This document shows positions 5,562 to 5,663 of a stretch of 5,663 bases of DNA, in pieces (the stretch's first letter is position 1; each line of letters starts with the position of its first letter). This stretch comes from Brachybacterium sp. (lineage in GTDB: Bacteria; Actinomycetota; Actinomycetes; Actinomycetales; Dermabacteraceae), in the NCBI GenBank assembly GCA_027322375.1, contig DAHVRS010000028.1:1-5663 (forward strand), given 5' to 3'. A program made the translations under genes and the position numbers. The notes below the pieces were generated by a model, which saw nothing but the letters and a program-made list of their open reading frames with translations, ran no database searches and was not told the origin of the DNA.

Positions 5562-5571
5562 GCGAGCTCAG
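5558..5571. terminator. Hairpin containing both convergent stop codons
   Basis: CTGAGC-GA-GCTCAG is a perfect 6-bp inverted repeat. The left arm holds the TGA of the decarboxylase and the right arm holds the TGA of the minus-strand gene. It could act as a short bidirectional terminator, but there is no T tract on either side and the stem is short. Confidence 0.35.
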
Positions 5572-5663
5572 ACCGTCGGCGCCGCCTCGTCCGTCGGCGT
5601 CTCGTCGGCCTGCGCGGTGAGCAGCGCGGCGACACGGTCGGCGTCCTCGACCATCCCGAGGGC
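5568..5663 (-). CDS. C-terminal end of an unrecognised protein (partial)
   Basis: An open minus-strand frame enters from the right edge and ends at TGA 5570-5568. The 31 visible residues read ALGMVEDADRVAALLTAQAD followed by ETPTDEAAPTV. This is an amphipathic helix-like stretch followed by an acidic, Pro/Thr-rich tail typical of a disordered C-terminus. I do not recognise the family. It is probably real: third positions are G/C-rich, the frame is open to the edge, and its stop sits 6 nt from the convergent decarboxylase stop. Confidence 0.5.
   Translation of the reverse strand, partial: ALGMVEDADRVAALLTAQADETPTDEAAPTV

Noticed and set aside
1..5663. tRNA, rRNA, riboswitch, insertion sequence or phage signals
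   Set aside because: No tRNA-like cloverleaf or conserved RNA motif, no transposase or integrase coding, and no long terminal inverted repeats were seen by eye. A covariance-model search was not possible.

Overview
The window is GC-rich (strong G/C bias at third codon positions, GTG starts, actinobacterial-type gene families) and most likely comes from a chromosome of an actinobacterium of the order Micrococcales. The protein sequences are reminiscent of Brachybacterium/Dermabacteraceae, but that genus-level guess rests on recall, not on a search.

Layout. (1) Positions 1-1388, minus strand: a two-gene operon for a small DUF485 membrane protein and an ActP-type sodium/acetate symporter, which runs off the left edge. 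The DUF485 gene appears to carry a one-base frameshift in a CCT-rich, proline-coding tract next to its start. (2) 1389-1506: divergent intergenic region with an AAGGAG ribosome binding site for DUF485 and a -10 box TATACT placed exactly 6 nt before the next ATG. (3) 1507-1858, plus strand: a SRPBCC (START-like) gene broken by an apparent internal deletion. Its N-terminal and C-terminal parts are in different frames and the middle is missing. (4) 1859-1966: convergent intergenic spacer filled by six degenerate GGCCGACG units, mostly at 15-16 nt spacing. (5) 1967-3343, minus: dnaB, the replicative helicase, intact and without an intein, with a likely leaderless GTG start. (6) 3482-3991, minus: a DinB-like (DUF664-type) protein. 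(7) 3992-4105: divergent spacer rich in GC dyads. (8) 4106-5561, plus: a group II PLP-dependent decarboxylase with all core motifs, whose N-terminus is in a different frame from the body, with the break at a CCCCCC-T-CCCCC tract. (9) 5568-5663, minus: the last 31 codons of an unrecognised gene, tail-to-tail with the decarboxylase.

The genes do not form one pathway. DnaB is core replication, DUF485-ActP is organic acid uptake, and the decarboxylase, DinB and SRPBCC proteins are stand-alone metabolic or stress-type genes. I see no new defence system, mobile element, CRISPR array or RNA gene. The notable points are three disrupted reading frames within 5.7 kb (two at C-rich tracts), repeated leaderless-promoter architecture, and a short-period repeat array between convergent genes.
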